From assembly GCA_033060915.1 (NCBI GenBank), contig CM065387.1, positions 42,700,501 through 42,764,500 of the forward strand: a stretch of DNA of 64,000 nucleotides, in the 5' to 3' direction. Under the pieces are notes generated by a model. The model ran no database searches, was not told where the DNA came from, and saw nothing but the letters and a program-made list of their open reading frames with translations. Position numbers and translations under genes: made by a program. Positions within the stretch are counted from its first letter, which is position 1; every line of letters begins with the position of its first letter. Positions 11,461-24,900 of the stretch are shown here, one piece after another. The DNA comes from Euryodendron excelsum. Taxonomy: Eukaryota; Streptophyta; Magnoliopsida; Ericales; Pentaphylacaceae.

Positions 11461-14400
11461 TCTATACTATACTATATGCAAATGTAGTGGATGGCTCGCA
11501 GGCTTTTAAAAATCAATCTCTAGTTTTTTAAAAATCCTAAAAAACTACGATGCCACATGGCATACTTAACTCATCCAACCAATCAACTCCTCTCTTCCTC
11601 TCTTATAAAGGAAACAAACAAAATAAAATAAATAAATAAATAAAAAATTAATCATAGAAAATAATAAAAAGAGTTAAATTCTAACAAGGAAACATAGAAA
11701 ATAACTAAAGGAAAGAACTTGATTGTCGGCAAATCTATTGCAAAAATCTCTCACTAATGAGAGTATGATTCCTAAAATCTCTATGAATCTATACTAAATA
11801 AACCTACGATTCTACAGGTCAATTTTATTCCCACCTAGCTACTCCTACCACCCAAAACAAAAAAGGAAACACCACTAAAAAGGACACAAAAAAGCCCCCT
11901 CAATGGAAGCAAAAGCATTAGTGGACCTATATAAAGATTAGAAAAGAACTCAATCCCAGCCAAAATGAAGAAATCTCAATTACCACAAAGAAGCATTCTC
12001 ATTACACTAAATAGGGCAAAATTAAACATTAATTACCTCCCCGCATCATATATAGTACATAGATATGCATATAACCCACTCCTACGTATGTATTACTTCA
12101 ATAGCATGTGGTTTTAAACTTTTATGTATTTTATATCAGCGTAGAGAAATAGCTCTCCCGTACAAAAAGTTCGAGAAAAACTCAGCATTTATCTCTTTAA
12201 TGGCTTATCACTAAACCCATAATCTCATAGAGGTAAATAATCAAATTTTATTTCTTTTGTTTTGTTTACGAAATTGATTTTCTTTTATTGTTCTGTCATT
12301 TTCTTTAACTGCAATTCTGCATTTTCTATTGTCTCTATTGATTCTCTCACTCTTTACAAATATTTTTGGCAATGGTGTTGCTTTTCTTTTTGGATCTCTT
12401 CACTGTTTTTTCTTAACTTTGCAATGGGACTTTGAGCATCAGGAGCCATGGTGACCTTGTAGGTGACCTTTCTTTGTAACCAAACTTCTTGTTTATCCCC
12501 TTCATTTTTAGCTTTTTTCGTGATTTGTAGTTGTGATCTGACTTTATGCTCTATTTGGTTGTTTAGATGCCTGAAGAAATAAATTAATTGAGTTTAATGC
12601 TTTCTGTTATTTTTGTTTTGCTATGCAATGAGAGAAAAAAGTTGTTTCATTTTTTCACCTCTTAGGGTGTAGATCTTTGTTCTCTTAGGTGCCAAATGAT
12701 GAAAGGTTTGTGACTTTTTGGCTTCGTTTGTTTTCACTGAGTTTTAACTCACTCATTAATTGTTTGTATCACCTCTGATTTACATTTATACGGCATGTTT
12801 TTTCCCTTTCCAAATAGATTTTCCAAGCTTCACCAAAAAACGAAGTTCCAGATATCTTGATTTGAAAAACGTCGTATTGATTTTCTATTGAAATGTGAAA
12901 GATTATGTGTGAGGCATATGATGCCGATAGCTTTTTTATTAAGATGTTCAATTCGTTGTCATCAACTTCCTCTACAGCAACAAGCCCCATCTCCACCAGC
13001 AAATCACAAGCAACCACTAACTCTACCAATTAATCCGAAACAAACAATTTACACCGCTATCTTTTGTGTGTTCATTATGTTATGTATTAAAGTACTTTTA
13101 GTTGTTCTAAGGATGATTCAAGGAATTCAAATTTCTTTGAATTGATTTTTTTGTTAACTTTCATGACATAATTTTTCTATCCTATTTTGTTATGACTCAT
13201 TTGGGTTGGTATAAACTCTATACACTTTCAAAATTAATACACTTTGAATGCCACACATAGCCTCCACAGTTAACTTTTTAGTTTTCGTAATTTCCTAAAC
13301 CATCTTCCCATCTCCTACGTACAAGAAATTCTTTCGAAATTTTTACATTAAATTATAACTTTAATTAGTTTTTTTTCCCTTAAGTTGGCATAGTGCCTGT
13401 AATGCTTAGGATTAGGATTATATATGGCAAATCAACAAAGATGCTATGTGAAGATATTTTTTCTGTGATAGTTAAGCTTGATTGATTACCACTGAATTAG
13501 AAACACTTTTGATTGGAATCACTATTAGGATATTGGAATCACAATTTTGATTGATTAATTAGTGTTTTCTTAAGATTTCTACTGTTGTGTTAACAATGTG
13601 TAGATATTTTATATTTGAAGAGTCCATTTACGAGTATGTATATGCAAATATATTATGTGAAAAATGCTATATGTAATTCCATTTCTCAATCTATTTTTCA
13701 CTACCATTCACAACTAAATTTCATTAAGATGGATCCTACAATTTTGTGTCTAGAAGTGAAAAAAGAAATGAAGACATGGAGTTGTATATAATATTACTCA
13801 TAATATGTATAATATGCAAGGCAATTAATTTTGTGCGATATACTTTTTTTTTCATTGTATTTTTTTGCTTGAGGTCCATTTGTATATGATGTTTTGTATC
13901 ATCTTTATATACACAAAGAAAATATACAATAAGGTCCAATATGTTATTATATTCAAAATATTCGGAGAGTTCCTCACCTTCCTCTCCCTGTCTTGCCCCA
14001 CAACCACCAACCTGCCAGAATGCATATTAATAAAATATTCTTTCAATCTATGTTGTGAATTTGCGATTAAAGAATAATAAATTGCTTATACAATAAGCGG
14101 TGCTATACGTCAAGATATTTCCCTTTTATCTCTATTGCTGTTCAAAAAAATCTGATTGTATGAAGACAATTATGATGTGTCTTCGTTCAGTCGACTTCTA
14201 TTGCTTAGTCAAACTCGATGAACATATGTAAAATAATATGTGAAGTTGTTTGCGAATATAGGGAGAGATTAGGTTGTCATCCGTTTATAGATTCAACCAT
14301 TATTGATATATATTAAACTTTCATCTTATATGAACCCATGCATAGTCCTCTATGAAATTTTTAGCATATGTATTAATTTTTTCACAAATTATTACAAAAC

Positions 14401-14563
14401 TTTACTAAGATAAGGTCATTATCTCAATTTATATTATAACTACAAATTTAACCATTGCTGTGCAATGCACGGATTACCGCTATGAAGAAATTTTTAATTT
14501 GTTATATAAAGTTATGAATTATTAATTTTCAATAATTCCGTGCATGGCACGGGTTAACGCTAG
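11461..14563 (+). mobile_element. Non-autonomous Helitron, complete ends
   Basis: The left end reads TCTATACTATACTATATGC, the usual TC-starting Helitron 5' terminus, preceded by A at 11460. The right end has a GC-rich hairpin (CCGTGC, loop ATG, GCACGG at 14538-14552) followed by GTTAACG and CTAG at 14560-14563, then T at 14564. Helitrons insert between A and T and end in CTRR after such a hairpin, so both ends and the target fit. The 3.1-kb interior shows no Rep/helicase protein, so it would have moved by rolling-circle replication with enzymes supplied by another copy. Open frames at 12769-13145 are not recognisable captured genes. A short AT-rich interior and GA/CT stretches are all else I see. 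Confidence 0.82.
14457..14486 (+). other. Second Helitron 3'-end-like hairpin, 80 bp internal
   Basis: GTGCA-ATGCAC with flanking CGG is followed by ATTACCG and CTAT, closely resembling the true terminus at 14538-14563 but with CTAT instead of CTAG. It may be the original end of the element that was bypassed, giving the present longer element, or the end of a nested copy. Confidence 0.5.
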
Positions 14564-16249
14564 TATAGATTATGGAGGTGATTAAGCTCTCGTGTTAACT
14601 TTGGTGTTATGAATGAATTAAAAAAGACAAGAGTTGAAATTGAGATGGAAAATAAAAATTCCTTACACGAAGGAGTTGAATATTAATTAAATGTATTATT
14701 TGTTAAGATATTTCAAAAATACGAAACTAAAAAATTCTTCACCAAACTTATAGATTTAATTATTTTTCCTCAATGACAAACTTTTTTTTTTGTCTGGTTA
14801 GGTACCTTAATGACAATATAATAAATATAACAATGGTTTTCTTTCTCTCTCTCTCTCTCTAAAAATTTGTTGTGTGATTATTCCAATTGATATAATACAT
14901 CACACTTAAAAGATAAGTATTTCTAATTAAAATACAATTAGAATGGAGCACAATAATGCTTAAAGCGATTTGATCAAAGGTTAATCTTGCCCCTAAATTC
15001 TGGCTCCACCATTGATCTTGATCACGGAAAGTTTTTTTTTTTTTTTTAAATAAGGGAAAACTTGTAGGTCCTTTTATTGTTTATAGTAATATGGAAGTGT
15101 TTGCTGTACATTTGGCTCTACAATCACCAGCTATAGCATTGACAATTTCTTCTCCGACATTCTTTAAAAAATAGAACTTTTATTAGCTGAGAATGTGTTT
15201 TATTGCTAGTGTGATTTACCTTTGATTTGGGGTTTGGTCATTTGGTGGTGTTTGAGAGGGTTGCTATGTTTAATAGACTGGTTCCTATTGTACTATCCCT
15301 ATTCTTAATTCTACTTCAGAAATAGAGTCAATAATTCTCTTGTGCATATCTCTACCATTGACATAGATGTAAAATTATGACATCTCCACTGCCATTCAAC
15401 TAGTAGGGGTTTTAGAACTATTTCAATACCTGTCATGCAGCATTAACGGGGTTTTTTGCCATCATATATCAGGGGTTTTAGAACTATTTCAATACCTGTC
15501 ATGAGTCATGCTCTTATTCCAAACATGTCGACCATCCAATATATTGTGAGAACAACCTTATAAAGTCAACCTAAATAGTTCTACGTTAATTAGGTCAAAC
15601 TTGATCCTTGAAATTGTGAAAGAAGTTTCCCTTTCTCTTTCTCAGAAATTAGCCAACCATACCCTCCTCATTGCAAGGCTTTATCGTCCCTAAAGTATAT
15701 AGTAGAAAGAAAGGGCATAGTAAACTTCGTTTTAGACATCTTATAATAATACAACTTAAAGGGGGATTTGGTGTTTAGTCAATGGTAGCAAACGGGGAGA
15801 GAGAGAGAGAGAGAGAGAGGACTCAAATCAAAGCAACTAGTAAAGGATCAAAGGATTCAAAAGAAAATGAGAAATAATCAACGAAAGGTGAAAATCCCTA
15901 ATATACGAGTCAATTCTTCACAATGTAACACTTGCAGTGTGTACCAATAATACTTGATAATACAAATTTTTTTCTTTACTAAATCCCTATGACTCAATCA
16001 ATTTTTTCATCAAAGTCCACTTTTTTCTCATTTTTTGTCACCACTATCATTCCAAATCTACAATAATTTCAATGAGTGAGTCTCTTTCTTCTTTCTAGAA
16101 AAGTAAAAACAATTTACAAATAAAGTAAAACATAAAGTCAAATTTCTCTTTCCAATTCACATTGTTAGACAAGAAATAAAGGATTAATACCCCCATCTCA
16201 ATATGTACATTGGGAGCACCAATCTATTTCTCTCCTTCAATCTTCTTCA
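14564..16249. other. Intergenic DNA upstream of the membrane-protein gene
   Basis: It contains a CT run (about 14839-14861), a poly-T (15030-15048) and a GA run (15797-15819). A 62-bp-period two-copy repeat has GGGGTTTTAGAACTATTTC at 15411 and 15473. The last 50 bases before 16250 are pyrimidine-rich, as plant 5' leaders often are. No other gene is recognised. Confidence 0.5.
15797..15819. repeat. GA dinucleotide microsatellite
   Basis: About eleven GA units in a row lie 430 bp upstream of the membrane-protein gene. Confidence 0.9.
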
Positions 16250-16820
16250 ATGTTGCAACCCGTTTGGCCAAGTATTTTTTTCTGGTTGTTCCTTGCCCTC
16301 TTCTCCACTTTCTTATGGTCATTTTCGGCTATTTATATGGACTTCATTGAAAAAAGCACCGGTTCGGCTGGCGTTCTTTTGCATTTGACAATACTATTCT
16401 TGATTTTCGTTCTTACCATGGCGCTTAATATCCTTTTTCTCTCACAGCTAGAAAATTCCCAAACTGATCATTTCTTCCGTGGCTATGAACGCGTTGGGAA
16501 AGCCATTGGAGCTGCGCTTTTGTTCTTCGGTAACATTGGTCTTTACTATTCCTCCGAGAAATCCATTGCTTGCATGTTGACCCACCTTCCTCTTTCTTGC
16601 CTTTTGCTGTCTCTGCACTCTCTTCTCCCTCCAACCCTACACAGATTTTGGAGTTTTGAACTTTCTTCTCAGCGCGAGTTTGAATCAGTCGTTGAGTCTT
16701 TTCGGGCTCCATTTCAACTCGTGGCTTGTTTTAATTGCTTGCATTTTCATCGCCGGTCTGCGTTATTGGCTTGAGCCTGTTCTCCAATCTCCTACAGAAT
16801 TAGCTACTAGTCGGAACTGA
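16250..16820 (+). pseudogene. Small multi-pass membrane protein gene, one frameshift
   Basis: From ATG 16250 the frame reads MLQPVWPSIFFWLFLALFST and gives three hydrophobic segments: about residues 6-28, 42-64 and 84-100. Past about 16580 this frame turns into low-quality sequence and stops at 16774. The next frame is open and good from 16581 to a TGA at 16818-16820, with two more hydrophobic segments (FLFLAFCCLCTLFSL and WLVLIACIFIAGLRYWLEP) and a polar tail. One extra base near GACCC (about 16577-16585) would explain the change. Together this is an intronless five-span protein of about 189 residues. I do not recognise the family. Either the base is an assembly error and the gene is intact, or it is a young pseudogene. 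A polar loop between spans 2 and 3 contains HFFRGYERVGKAIG. Confidence 0.6.
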
Positions 16821-18017
16821 GATTTGCAAGCTGGAAGGTGAAGACTGAAGAGGGATGTATTTCCGGGTTGTTTTCGCCCAATGGTGAATAACAAAGACCA
16901 TCAGGCTTGCTAGGGATTTCTTGTGATTGTGTTAATTAGCCATGAAAAGTATTTATTTATTTCTGATCCAATGATTATGTGAACTTAGAATTCTCCATAG
17001 CTGCTTGGTTTATTTGTTTATTTATTTTATTTATTTATTCATTCATCAATTTATTTATTTATTTGGCAAATGCAAAGTCTTGTCAATGAAGTTGGCATTC
17101 GCACAACTTGTTGCTAGACGAAGATGTGAAGAAGTTTCCCCTCCCAGCTTCCCTGGTAGCCAAAGCCCAGTTTCTTTATGTGCCTAACACACGAAAACAC
17201 TTCCTTTTTTTGTCTAATTGAAAAGCAATTAAAGTCAAATCCTAGACTCAAATAATAGTATCTTATTATGATTGATCCAAGGGGCACTTTACGTTCTGTA
17301 TATCAATTGTATTCGATTAGTTTTAATTGTAATTCAAGATAAATACTTTTTTTTTTTTTTTTCGAAACTATTGCTTATATAAGTTTATACTGTAGTAATT
17401 ACAAAACATGTTGGGAATGACAGGAATGCGAAAGTATAATTAATTTTATCTTTTCCAACAATCAACCCAAACAATTCTTTTTGCAAATGCCCAAAGGTCA
17501 TCAAACTTTTTTTAAAATTGTTTAAGTTAAGGCTAGCATGCATCATGCACTATTGATATTCCAATTTTAGTTTTTTAACACTCACATTACAAGTAACTAG
17601 AACTAGCTTCAGGAGAACTGTAGAAGTGGACATACTATGATAAATGTGTAGATCAGATGACCAATAAATATATATATATATATATATATAGAATGTCTCT
17701 CTAACTCAACCTAAAACAAAGTTGTAAAGATAATGTTCACAAATCTCATATACAAATTTGACTAGTGATATCATTCACGAGCATGCATGTGGTGTTGTCA
17801 TATCAAATTTAAGCAGCAAATTGGCCTGCAACGTGTGGGATCCACGCTCACCCTTACCTTAGTGAGATGAATCTTATAACTTCAGTCTGAACAGACACGA
17901 TACTTTTCGCGTTAAAGAAACGTCTCCGATACGGTGAGTCGAATCTCAGCTCTTGACAGACTCAAAAGATTCTAAGTTCTTGGAATAAATTTTTGGCAAC
18001 TCTGCAACATTCGACTC
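16821..18017. other. Downstream region of the membrane-protein gene and intergenic DNA
   Basis: It contains a TTTA-rich tract (17005-17065), a poly-T (17347-17361) and a TA microsatellite (about 17667-17691). No coding region is supported. Confidence 0.5.
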
Positions 18018-18140
18018 GAGGGGATTTGCCCAGCTGCCAGGAACTGCTTCCTTCTTAAGAGGTTGCAGATTCAACTCTTGGTAAGAGTGTTTATTGTAGT
18101 GGTTTTTTCCTCGTATTTGTGATCGTTCTTGTCCCATTTG
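18018..18140 (+). mobile_element. tRNA-derived SINE, degenerate
   Basis: The sequence runs GGGATTTGCCCAGCTGCCAG and, about 40 bases on, GGTTGCAGATTCAACTCTTG. The second block matches a pol III B box with its flanks (GGTTCRANTCC type) and the first stands at the place of the A box. Such SINEs are non-coding retroelements copied by LINE enzymes. Ends and target duplication are unclear. Confidence 0.5.
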
Positions 18141-18768
18141 CATATTCCTGTAGAAGTAGGTTACCTTCTTAACGATTACATGAAAAAAAATTAGGTCACA
18201 TTTTTTGAGAAATTCGAGTCATAATTTTGGTAACTGCAGATTATATTTGTGGTTGCTATATATAGGTCACATTTGTGGTAAATGCGACACACATTTTGAT
18301 AATTGCAGGTTATATTTTGGTAATTTTCACCAGCACCACCTTAAATTTGACACCTATTTTGTAAAAATTTCCATCCAGTAATCAGCCTTTTCCCCTTATT
18401 TTTATCCAACACCTTAAATTTACAAGAAAAAACTGTTCTTTCAAAAACTTTGTACAAAAAATCTCATAAAAATAATGTGGTAATGATATTTTTGTAATTG
18501 AGAATAATAATGATGGGTATTTTAATTTGAAGTGAAAAGTTCTTATTCAACCATATCATTCTATATATAATTTTTTTAATTTTCTAAATTACCTCATAGT
18601 TAAACAATATATATGCTTTTGAAGGGCTTTTAATTGAAGCAATAAAGTATAATTTTAACAATTTAAAATTCCTTCTACAAGTGAGGAAAACCACTTCTGC
18701 AAGTTGCATCTCTCCATGTTTAAAAAATGTGCTTTAGGTTTAACAGTTTTCAAACATTTATAAGCCCA

Positions 18769-18905
18769 ATGCAACCAGTTGGTTAGGGCTTTTAGTCTCT
18801 TTTTAAGAAATCAAGAATTCAATTCTTATTAAGTGCAAGAGTTAGTTGCAATAAATTTAGTCATTGTGGATATTATTGTCCAGCCGTGTTGTCTTTAACA
18901 TAACC
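18769..18905 (+). mobile_element. tRNA-derived SINE, degenerate
   Basis: GCAACCAGTTGGTTAGGGCT resembles a tRNA-like A box and AATCAAGAATTCAATTCTT a decayed B box, at the correct spacing of about 40 bases. A tail of mixed sequence follows. Boundaries are approximate. Confidence 0.55.
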
Positions 18906-21900
18906 AAAAAGAGAATTAATCATGCTATGTGCATACGGGCCCAAACACTCTTCACAGCTAAATCAAAACACTCAATGCACATCGTAAGTGCCCACACCTT
19001 CCAGTCACTAGAGTAAGACGGGATGAGGCTTTCAACCCATTCTTAATAAAAGGCAGCCTTTTCTATGCCTTGTGTTGTGCAAGCCATTGGTTCCTTTGTG
19101 GACAATGGATGACTAAGATTGTACCACATGGGGCACGAGTTGTTTGAATGTCAAATTATATCTATTGTTAGAGATGGCGGTGGACCCAGGCGGAGCGGGG
19201 AATGACATCTCTATTCCCGTCTCAACCTACAAAATTCACCTCTATCTCTGCTTTCATATCCGTACGGGAATTAAATTTAACCTCCATCTCCACCTCCACA
19301 GGTATAAGCCTACCTTCATTCCTGCCCCAACTTCTGTCTTAGCCCAAGCCCAAGTTTTTTTTTTTTTTGTCACTTACAAAAAACAAGGAAAAAAAAGAAA
19401 AGAAAATGAGGGTAGACAAAAAAGTCTATGGCACGTTAATGAAAGATTGAATTGGGAACAAAACTAATAATAATCTAAGACTATCATTCCTACTACCTAG
19501 AGACATCTAATTATTTTTCACACTAAATTAATATTCTCAAAAGAAATGAAACATGTTAATATGATGGCATTTGCTTCAAGAAGGTGGCTATGTAAACTAA
19601 GTATAGAAAGACAACTAAAATCACATGCATTAGAACCAAAAAAAAAAAAAAAAAAATAGAGCTCAATTGAGCACCAGCAATCTAATCTAAAAGGTCAAAA
19701 ACTAACTGAGGCTCCAAAAACCAGCCAATATAAAAAATTTAAAAAAAATTATAAAAGCGGGGAAGTAGGGCGGGGCAGGGAAAAAGTTTAATTCATTCCC
19801 GCCTCTATACCAACATGGATTTTCATTTCAACCTCCATCCCTGCGTCCATCTTTGTATAGATTTTCATTATAACCTTCATCCCAGCTTTCATCCTCATTC
19901 TGTATCCTCCTTTCCCACCTCAAACGAAGTGAATTTGGTCAGATATCCACTTTTACCAATTCCATTGCCATCTCTATCTTTTGTCTTGGTAGTTTCTCTC
20001 CATTTTATACACGAGATGGAGATGTTCATTTCAATCAATAGAATTTCATAAACGAAGCACATAAAAGGGATTTGTCGTTGCTGACGTGCTTCACCTTAAT
20101 TATTATGTGAGAGTTATGAACAAGTAAATGTTTTATCTCGGTCCAAGCATCTTGTTCCGAGTATTTTTCTTCTTGAATGTCCATGGAGTTTTGAAAAATT
20201 CAAGCAAAATATCTTATATAGAGATAAAGGTAGGAGTTTCATACCACGAATAGGTTAGGAGTCCATAGATGAGAAGGGGTTGGGGAAAGCTCGGGCTGGA
20301 TTTACGAAAAAGCCACCAAAAGGTATTAGAAAAAAAAGTTAGTTAAAACTAGATGACCTATCCAAATGGGCATAAGTTCTCTCTCTTCGGTTGGTCTATT
20401 GATGAAGTCTAGGCCTGTCTCATCCTAATTTTACAGAAGCTTTACGATACCGCCTGTGGGATAGATTCCACGCATACGAGCAGAAGCACGCTCACAAATA
20501 ATACTCACACACTGGAGAGAAATCCATAAATATGTATATTATATATTTATATTTCATTGCATTATAGTATTATTAATCGGTTTTGACCGAATGTGAATGA
20601 TCATTCTAGGAAACATACAGTGCTGGATTAACATACTATCACTTAAACTTAAGCTTTACTGACAGTAAAAATGATAAAAAAAAGTAGCATTATCAAAGCA
20701 TGGATGCTACCATGGTTTTTTTTCCCATGTGATGTGTTTGATTTTCTATGCCAGCTAGCTCTTAGTATGCTATTTCGAGTAGACCAATGAAAAAGCATAT
20801 GAAGACTATTGATTAACATTGTATTTAATGTGTTTGAGTGAAATTTGTGTATATATGGTGCATCAAAAACAAAATCTATCAATCTAGTGTTAACATTTTT
20901 GGGAATGATCATTATAAACAATCGCGTGCCAAAGCTTGTGTTTGTATGGCAAAGAATTTACAAAAGCTTGTGTCTTTATTGTATTACTGTTATATTCACT
21001 TTCCCCTTCCTTAAGGGTTTGGCTTTCCTATGCACCCAAAAAAAAAAACTACTATCATATTCTGTTTTCACACCAAAAAAAAAGAAAAAAGAAGAAGAAG
21101 AAGAGGAAGAAAGTGTGCATGTTACATTCGGACATTGGCATATGCATTAGCCAGACTGACATATGGGTGTGTATTAGGCTCTTGAACAAGCTCACGTGCA
21201 GGCATAAGAAAACCAAGCCCAAAACAAACAGACTAGGCTGTTAGTTTCTAAAAATCGAACCTGATGCAAATTACAGGAGTACGAATTTGGATGGTCCAAT
21301 ACTTAGTTCAGCTCAGTCGTGAAGATACGAAAGCTCTGTTTTTGGCTTGGTCATGCACTTATTTATTTATTTATTTTGTTTTGCTCATTAACACCCTTAA
21401 AATTGTGCTCAGGCACCCATTTTCAAAATTTCACGATGGGCCTTGATAAACACGCCAGAAGTCTAATAGGAAGCATCCTTTCAATGGTGTCACTGGCCAA
21501 GCTTTAAAGTTTGGGCCCATGCCCTCGTTTTCATGTCTCCTGCCAACCCAAACCCTTATGCACATGTAATAGGGAGCATGAACATGTAATTCTTTTCGAA
21601 GTATCACCCAAAAAAAAAAAAAAGGTCTATGTTTCTTCTTTAGGAATATGATATTTTTTTGGGCATTATATGTAATAGTTGTAGTGGACACACGCATAGA
21701 TTCTTTGGGCGTGGTGCATCGGAGTTTTGTGTTGTAATTTTTTCGAAAGGCTAAAAAGATAGTTTGAAATCATATCTAGACGTATTCAAGACAACAAGAG
21801 GGACAACACCAAAATTTCATCTTAAGGGAGGCAAGACAAAATAGTGACCACTGACATTATCAGTCTATAGACTCCAAATGAAATGAAGAGCTATATTTTT

Positions 21901-24900
21901 TTCCTAAATTTTGCCATAAATCTAAATTAGTTGGATATAGATAAGCATAGGCCTTGGGCTACACAAAAATCAAACCACAAACAAATAAAAAATAAGGCTA
22001 TATAGCACCAAAAAAAAAAAATGGACCACAATATAATTTGCACAATTTTATTATGTAGGATTTTTTGGGCCATGATTCTATACTAAATGTAATAGTTTTT
22101 TTTTTTTTACTAGAAGAGGGACCACTATTATGTAAAAATTTTTGAACTTGAATTTGTATTATATATAATAAGACTTGGGCTTAGCGTATATATAGCTTCA
22201 TCCATGACAACTGGCTTGAGCAGTTTTCTTTTTTATTATTTTTGTAAAACCATCATGACTTCTCAAATAGATATATAATGTTTCCTGATCTTACCAAATG
22301 GATAAACGCTTAGAAAGTATATATAGGGGGATAGTAAGCAAGGTGAGTTCAAATCCCATACTAGTGCATGTCACTGGCTTATTTTGCCTCCCTGGTTGCT
22401 TTAGTCCATCAATAAAAGTAACTTTGACGCTTTCAAAGTGTGCCTCTTGCTTTTTGTGCACGTACATGCTTTCAAAGTCGATGTCTTTGTATAGCATCAA
22501 TATTTCTTGAGCACAACAACTTGGTTGAGGTAAGTTTAGAGGAAAAACTCAAAACTATAACAGCTGGGCTATAATTACCCAATATTTTTCCATATCAACC
22601 ATTTTAGAGTATAATATTGTTCAAGATTTCTCTTGTTTGGATTTTTGTTTGTTTGATAATTAATTAAAATCCAAAGCAAGTAGGTGGAAAAGATTGGGGC
22701 ATTTCGTTTGCCCAAATCGCAATCACCCAAGTACCCATTTGGTTGAGCCTTTCAGCTTCAACTTACAGTAGGCTTTTGGCAAGACCCCACTTTTGAATTT
22801 TTAAAATTCAAATTAATTACGAGGCTTCAACTTCTAGCTTTTAACTCTTTTCGTAGTTGTTACAAAGAGTTAGCGTGTGAGAATTGTGTTTAACAAATAC
22901 AATATTTGATTTGATTGTAATAATAACCATCTCAATCAATCTATCATTTGGACAAAAGAAAAAGCACAGTTAGAGAAGGGCTTATGAAAAAAAAAACTAC
23001 TTCAACAGATATGATCTCCAAAATGACTATCTTATAACAAGCGATTAATATGGCCCTCCAATATTGATTGCTTGACCTCCAAATGGGTATTGCATGGTGT
23101 AATGCTCCATTAGTTTTCGATATATGTATTTTTTAAGTAGATGTGATGTGCTGATGAAGGTGACTAAGTCATTAACCCTTGACTCTTGCACAAATCAAAA
23201 CGAAAATTTGTTTTTATAGAAATTGGATATATACAATATATAATCTATTTAGCATAGAGAGTGTGAATATGTTCAATATATATACACATCATTCACCCTT
23301 GACTATTGAAAACAACCAAACTAAATTCAGAGTTTATCGTTTGAAATTTTTTGTTGTTGAACTATATTGATAACAACTGAGAAGTAGAGGCCTCTCAAGA
23401 AGTTTTACTTGAATATAGAAACACTTTGAATAGAAGACCTCAATAGAGGAGCCGGTCTATATGATGAAGTAGGAGATCTAGAAAGCATTGACAAGGCTTT
23501 TAGAGGATGTATTGTCTGGCTAGACTAATGAACAGAGAGATACATTAAGCTATGTTACCATGGTGAAATTAATTTACACAAACCAAGTCGTAGGAAAAAA
23601 AAAAAAAGAGCTGATTTTTCTTAAGCTAAAATTTATAATGCAAATTAAACGTAAGTGTTACTTGAACAATTAATCATATATGTATATATATAGAACAGCT
23701 GCCTACCGAATTGGTTTCTCAATTACTTTCATGTCAAGAGCTCAAGTTCCTCTACTATTGTACTGATAAAAAACAAAATAACAACAGCAATAAGAAGAAG
23801 AAGAAGAAAAGGAAATTGAGCAATTCAATACATTAAAAAGTTTAGGGATTAATTCCACTTTGCACTCTTGCACTTTAGACCAAATTTCACTTCAAGACCT
23901 TTAATTTTTATTTGTAAAATTAAGCCCTTACACTTTTAATTGTTGCAATGTTAACTTCTACTAATTTTCATTTGAAAAATGGAAGAAAATTTTTCATGTG
24001 ACAAGCATATGACCTTTTTCAGAAGACAAAGATATAACATTCAGTCTTTTTTCATCTAAAAATTCATGTATATCGAACACGTGTCAAATTAGGATTTTAC
24101 ATGCGGGCAAATTATTTCATTACATACATCACAAAGTTGATTATATTAATGATTTTGGACTGATTTTAGAGACTTGTGGTAGATTATTAAGGAAAGGAGT
24201 TAGATTTTATATCTTTACCCTTTGATTTTGGTCGTGCAGTTGTCACATGAGAATTTATTACCTATTTTCCAAACAAAACTTAGCAAAAGGCTAATATTGT
24301 AACAAATTAGAAGTAAAAATGCTTAATTATTGTAATTAAAAATAAAAATTCTGGAGTGAGATTTAATGTAAAGTAAAAACTATAAAGTGTAATTAACCCA
24401 AAATTTAATGTTTGACTTGGTTATATATGTTTGTTTACCTTCCTCTTTGTGGTAATGTATGAACTCGTTTTCAAAGATTCACAATCAGTACGTCAACATC
24501 TAGGTAGGCAAAGGCATGCACCTGTTGTCAAATGGCAATGTCAAGTTCACTTTATCTGAGCGAGACTAATTAAATAGATTCATATTGTTGTTGAACCATC
24601 CCAAGAATAATACAAGTGCCTTTAGAAACTCATTCAATGTTGGATGATAATTTGACTTGAAAAATTAGCCAGCTGTAACTCGTTCGGGAAAATTGTTAGT
24701 TAGTCACAAACTAGAAACAGTAAGTTTTAAAACTGATCTTGGTTAATATAAATTCATCTAATGAATTAAACAACCATCAACTTGTTCGATTTGGACATAA
24801 GCAGGCCCTCAATTTTCTATAGTGAATTGTTATAAGACCAATGAAAAAAGTTGAATTTGCTAGCCTTTAATTTGGTGCTTGCACGGCAATGGCAGCAAAT

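Noticed and set aside
16425..16712. 95-residue minus-strand open frame
   Set aside because: It is a shadow of the membrane-protein gene, on the opposite strand with no hydrophobic pattern or motif.
19144..20051. Possible hAT-like element between two GC-rich patches
   Set aside because: The patches look similar in kind, but I could not identify matching inverted ends or a target duplication.
20845..21244. Two overlapping lysine/glutamate-rich frames
   Set aside because: Both depend on an A and GAA run at 21070-21112; not coding-like elsewhere.
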